Shown one piece after another: positions 56,763 through 64,000 of a DNA stretch of 64,000 bases (position 1 is the first letter of the stretch; each line of letters starts with the position of its first letter). The stretch lies in NCBI GenBank assembly GCA_943735955.1, contig OX030969.1, forward strand, positions 6,342,935 through 6,406,934, given 5' to 3'. Below the pieces are notes generated by a model. It searched no databases and was not told where the DNA came from. It saw nothing but the letters and a program-made list of their open reading frames with translations. Source of the DNA: Piscicola geometra (Eukaryota > Annelida > Clitellata > Hirudinida > Piscicolidae). Both the position numbers and the translations under genes were made by a program.

Positions 56763-59618
56763 AGTACCTGCAAGCACACATGAGGACAGCTAGGATGGAA
56801 TCAGTGGCGAAGACATTGCCTGTTTTCTTGGAGAGCTGTGTGGAGGTGATGATGATGATTGGAGGGCAGTGTTGAGGTTATGATGATGATTGGAGAGCTG
56901 TGTGGAGGTGATGATGATGATTGGAGTGGAAGAGAGGTTGTGGTGATGGTGGTTGATCATCCCTTTCCACCCCCATCTGACCACACCTACACCCAGCCAA
57001 TCACAACCCCCTCAACCTAAACCCCCCTAGCACACCTGTCTGATGACGGGGTCGTCGGTGGTGGAGATGCGGTGGAAGACACGGTGCACCCTCATCAACT
57101 TCTTCTCATTCTTCGTGGTGATGCGGTCAAACGACTTCTCATAGTACTCCAGCGTGCCTGCCCTCTTGCTGGTGTGGGGGGGTGGTGTTGGTGGTGGTTG
57201 TGGGTGGTGTGGGGGGGTGGTGTTGTTGGTGGTGGGTGGGGGCGTTGGGAGAGGGGTTAAGTGAGATGATATGGGCTTGTGTGAGCGTGGGCAAAGGGGG
57301 CGTTTCGGCAGATGAAGAAAGGGTGGTTGGGTGGGTGAGGGTGGCATGCAGTCGGGCTGAGTGGGCGCATAGAAGAGTTTGACACTCACAGGTCCACAGG
57401 CTCGGGGATCTTTGGGAGGGAGAGCTTGGAGAGTCTGTTGGAGGGAAAGACGTTCGTATCACAAATGCATGGAAAGATAGAAATACAAAGAAAGAGAAAC
57501 ACCAACACCATCATCTCCCCATCATAATCACCACTACCACCAGTACCACCACTACCACCATCATCATCATCAGCACCTGGGGAAGTCCATCTCCTCGATG
57601 ACAGCCCAGCTGTCCTTCACTTGCACCGAGGCGTTGCGGTGCTTGATGGGCGTCTGTCGTGGAAGGAGGAGGAGGTGGTGGTGGTCAGGTAGATGGCTTT
57701 GGTAATGATAATATAAATAATAACAAACAAATAATTAAAGTTGAAACGCAAAGAAAGACAAATGGTGATCAAGTTGAATGAGTCGATCATTATCACAATC
57801 ATCATCAACACCTCAAATGTATGAGTTTTGTTGAATCCAGCTAGATACACTCTACCCAGAGTTTTACGTAACTCAATCATCATCACCACCACCACCAACA
57901 AGGTGATGATAATGATGATGATGTCATCATTATTATTGCATGTTTGTGAAAGTGACGTCACACAGGTGAGGCACAGCAGAAAAATGCTTTTTTTAAATTT
58001 TCAAATACGTTTAAATACTGATAATCATTATTATCAGCATCATCACCACAGTAAAAATCATCATCATCACTACCACAGCCACAATCATCATCAACATCAT
58101 TATATGTATGAGTTTTGGTTAATCCAACTAGATGCATACTAGACTGGAGTGTTACAGAACTCAATCATCATCATCACCACCACCACCACCAAGGTGATGA
58201 TAATGATGATGATGTCATCATTGTTATTGCATGTTTGTGAAAGTGACGTCACACGGGTGAGGCACAGCAGAAAAATGCGTTTGTTTGAATTGCAAGTGAG
58301 ATTGCATATTCTTCGTAGTACTGATCATTATCATCATCATCATCATCATTATCATCATCATGATGATCATAATCATCATCATCATGATCATAATCATCAT
58401 CACTACCATCTTCTTCATCTGTTCCATTTGTTGTTTCCCAAACTGCTTCTGCCATTTACGCAGTTGCCTTTGTCTGTCTCTGTGGTGATGAAGATGATAT
58501 TAGGGCTGGCACTGATGATAGTGATGATAATGATGTTGGTAGTATTGCTAATGACTACTGATAATAAACCTTATTAAAAATCCCATCCCCTAACACACAC
58601 ACACACACACACACAGAGAGACACAAACACACAGAGAGAGAGACACACCTCTCTCGACTCTTCTGAGTCTTGGACAACACCTGCATGCTGGCTTGAGCTT
58701 GCTGACGCTTTTCCCGCTCTTTCTTCAGCTTTGTCTGTTGGTGGGAAGTCGGCCGAGTGGGTGGGTTGGATGATGCTATGAGTTGGTGAGTCGGTCGGGT
58801 GAGTGATTGGGTAAATGGTAAGTGAGTAGGAGTGTTGACCCGAATCACAATCACAACCCACCCCCTCATCAACGCACCTGGTTGTATCGCACCCTGCCCT
58901 TCTGATAGATGGGCTTCTGGACCTTGGTGATAGTAATCATTATATGTATATATATATATAAATATAATATAAATATTGAAAGAACAAAATTGAGTAATTG
59001 AATTATTGTACAAATAATATTTCTTAATTATTAAATAAATTTGAATCATAAATAGTGATGAGCATCGTTGAGAACCTTGGTGGTGTCGACGAGGTGGAAG
59101 GTGGACTCGTCGTCGTCCAGAGGGTACTGGTAAAGACCAGTGCCCCATTGTGGCTGGAATTTGTCTGAGACGGCATGGTGGTGGAGGTGGAAGGTGATTT
59201 GAAGGATAGGATCATTCCAAAATTATAAAAATAAATGAAAAATTTAGTGAAATGGCTTCAAGAATGGAATGCTTGGTTCCTCGTTGCACATTTAAAAGTG
59301 AACTAACATCCGAATCTTTTATCTGGATAAGTCACTCCACTCCAATCAGAAATCTGAATTTCAAAAATAAGTTGAGAAAAAAATTTTATTTTAAAAATAA
59401 TTAATGCAAAAAAATTCAAAACAACTTATTCACGGCTCAAAATTGTTTAGCTCCATATGCATTCAAATCATGATTTTCAAGGCTTCACGAACCTTTCCTA
59501 AACGGTCACTTTTGGAAAAAGGTGCATACGGCAAATCCTTCAACTGCTCTGGAGCGTCACACGGACCCCAGCCTTCCAAGTTATCTTGAATCTTTACAGG
59601 CTTAAAAATGGCTGTCAT
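53452..59618 (-). CDS. EIF3D: eukaryotic translation initiation factor 3 subunit D, complete, 19 exons
   Basis: eIF3d is the cap-binding subunit of eIF3, which recruits mRNA to the 40S ribosome. Exons from the 5' end: 59618-59493, 59353-59308, 59164-59076, 58922-58878, 58734-58649, 58479-58407, 57653-57577, 57434-57390, 57168-57036, 56835-56768, 56547-56468, 56219-56095, 55837-55761, 55395-55266, 54953-54811, 54569-54444, 54195-54129, 53968-53914, 53588-53452; 1,728 nt, 575 aa plus TGA in one frame (human 548 aa). Strong matches include [20 protein letters not shown] (N-terminus), [14 protein letters not shown], the [13 protein letters not shown] segment, [18 protein letters not shown] and [11 protein letters not shown]. 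The last exon encodes the Ser/Asp-rich acidic tail typical of the family. The small exon 58479-58407 is needed for both phase and homology (LRKWQKQFG). Confidence 0.97.
54335..54442. repeat. (CA)n microsatellite in an EIF3D intron
   Basis: CA dinucleotides with AATGACA interruptions, directly next to the donor of exon 54569-54444. On the transcribed (minus) strand it is a GT tract following the donor. Confidence 0.9.
56590..56775. repeat. (CA)n tract with repeated splice-donor copies in an EIF3D intron
   Basis: On the minus strand, GT repeats are interspersed with copies of TGCTTGCAGGTACTTG, the end of the exon plus donor at 56768. Copies or near-copies start near 56692, 56664 and 56623. Confidence 0.85.
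57810..58290. repeat. 287-bp tandem duplication in an EIF3D intron
   Basis: The segment from about 57815 to 57990 recurs at about 58102 to 58280 with roughly 90% identity by eye (ATGTATGAGTTTTG start, AAGTGACGTCACAC and GAGGCACAGCAGAAAAATGC near the end). The 3' part of each unit has diverged. Each copy carries the palindrome TGACGTCA. Confidence 0.85.
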
Positions 59619-60585
59619 GGCCTTTATGTTTTATCGTCGACTGCCGGAAAGTGTATGTAAAGAAGCATAGAAATCTTTTAAAGATGTTTGAATACTATTT
59701 GTAAAATTTGTTTTTGCATTCTTGCTATTAAATTACATGTAAACATGTGTTTTTGAAAATTTTAGTGAAAATATAAATTTTAAAGGTTTATTAGTCAAAC
59801 CACACCAGGTCTAGATTAACTCAATTAGTTATTAATTTAAAGCTATGAACACCCATTGAGTTTTTTTTGCTAAAACTGTACTTATCATTTATTTTTCTGT
59901 TTTCCACTTTGATTTGTTTAATTCTATCTTCGATTATTGATTAGAGAAAAGTGGCATTTAAACTTTAAAGGGACGTTTAAAGGGAAGTTCAAAGTTTAAA
60001 CTAATTTAAAAACCAGGAAACCTAAGATTAATAATAAATCGCTCAAATTTAGATTAAAGAACTCTTAAAGTTTCAAAGTTTTTTGAACAACATTTTAAAG
60101 GAATAAATAGAATGAGATTATGCCATAATCATTATGGGTTGCAACACCCACTTCAAAACAACTACAGCGACTGGAACCACGCCAACACAACTTCAGTAAG
60201 ACAGCTACAACTACACTAAGACAACTCTCTCATCAACATAACAAAAGAAACAACTTTTCGAGCAATCCACCAACCCTCATTGGCCTACCATTAAATTTCT
60301 TGAAACTTTCCTTTTTACACCACCTGCGATCAAAGTTCTATTTCCACTAACCTATGAGAACGCACCAGACCATTGACTTCTCAAAGTGGAAACAGCCACT
60401 ACTGCTCTCCTTGGACTAAAGCCTGCCTTGACCTATAACTAGTTCAATTTCAAGTTTTTTGACTTCTCTTTTTCTTACCTTCCTACCCCCCCCCCTTTGG
60501 TCCCACAACCCTTTTTACAGACCCTTCCTTCTTTCCAACCCCCTCTTTCTGACCCCTCCTCTTCTTTCACCCACCCCCCTCCACC
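59619..60585. other. Divergent intergenic region between EIF3D and ERG
   Basis: About 970 bp separate the two start codons, transcribed outward. It must hold the EIF3D promoter. Whether the ERG promoter is here or further upstream cannot be told; the stretch 60470-60585 is C/T-rich and joins the ERG start codon. No specific promoter element is visible. Confidence 0.5.
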
Positions 60586-63955
<3,370 letters not shown>

Positions 63956-64000
63956 GTTCGTCCACTACCCCCTGCACCCACCCATCCCACTACCACCACC

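Overview
This is eukaryotic, metazoan DNA: multi-exon genes with GT-AG introns, non-LTR and DNA transposons, and a very heavy load of micro- and minisatellites. The coding islands are GC-richer than the AT-rich flanks. Poly-Asn, poly-Asp and poly-His runs inside exons, small introns and L2-like LINE tails suggest an invertebrate, perhaps a lophotrochozoan such as an annelid. That last step is inference; the species cannot be read from the window.

Layout: (1) 1529-32880, + strand: most of a fibrillin gene, 72 exons I could join in one frame (about 3,448 codons). It runs from the third EGF module through hybrid 1, TB1-TB7, hybrid 2 and 43 cbEGF positions to the C-terminal propeptide. Only the extreme N-terminus lies to the left. 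(2) 33927-36827, +: a complete RhoGDI of 193 aa in 7 exons. (3) about 40.2-42.95 kb: L2-clade LINE fragments, one carrying most of a reverse transcriptase ORF. (4) 43840-49040, +: a complete 16-exon SLC18B1-like vesicular transporter of 540 aa. (5) 49.5-51.67 kb: a tRNA-derived SINE, then a piggyBac element with perfect TTAA sites and an internally deleted transposase. (6) 51698-52587, -: a small unrecognised gene with an apparent 1-nt frameshift. (7) 53452-59618, -: a complete 19-exon EIF3D (575 aa). (8) 60586-63955, +: the first seven coding exons of an ERG (Kv11-type KCNH) potassium channel, which continues past the right edge.

The genes do not form a functional unit; they are ordinary neighbours for extracellular matrix, Rho signalling, vesicular transport, translation and excitability.

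Most unusual is the interplay of repeats and gene structure. Many introns on both strands start with G-rich repeats right after the donor and end in complementary C-rich repeats before the acceptor. Several donors, with the last exon bases, are tandemly duplicated into the intron. Coding minisatellites have put long glycine-rich segments into two fibrillin TB regions. Extra introns inside cbEGF modules recur at the same two codon positions. No operon, CRISPR array or prokaryotic feature is present.
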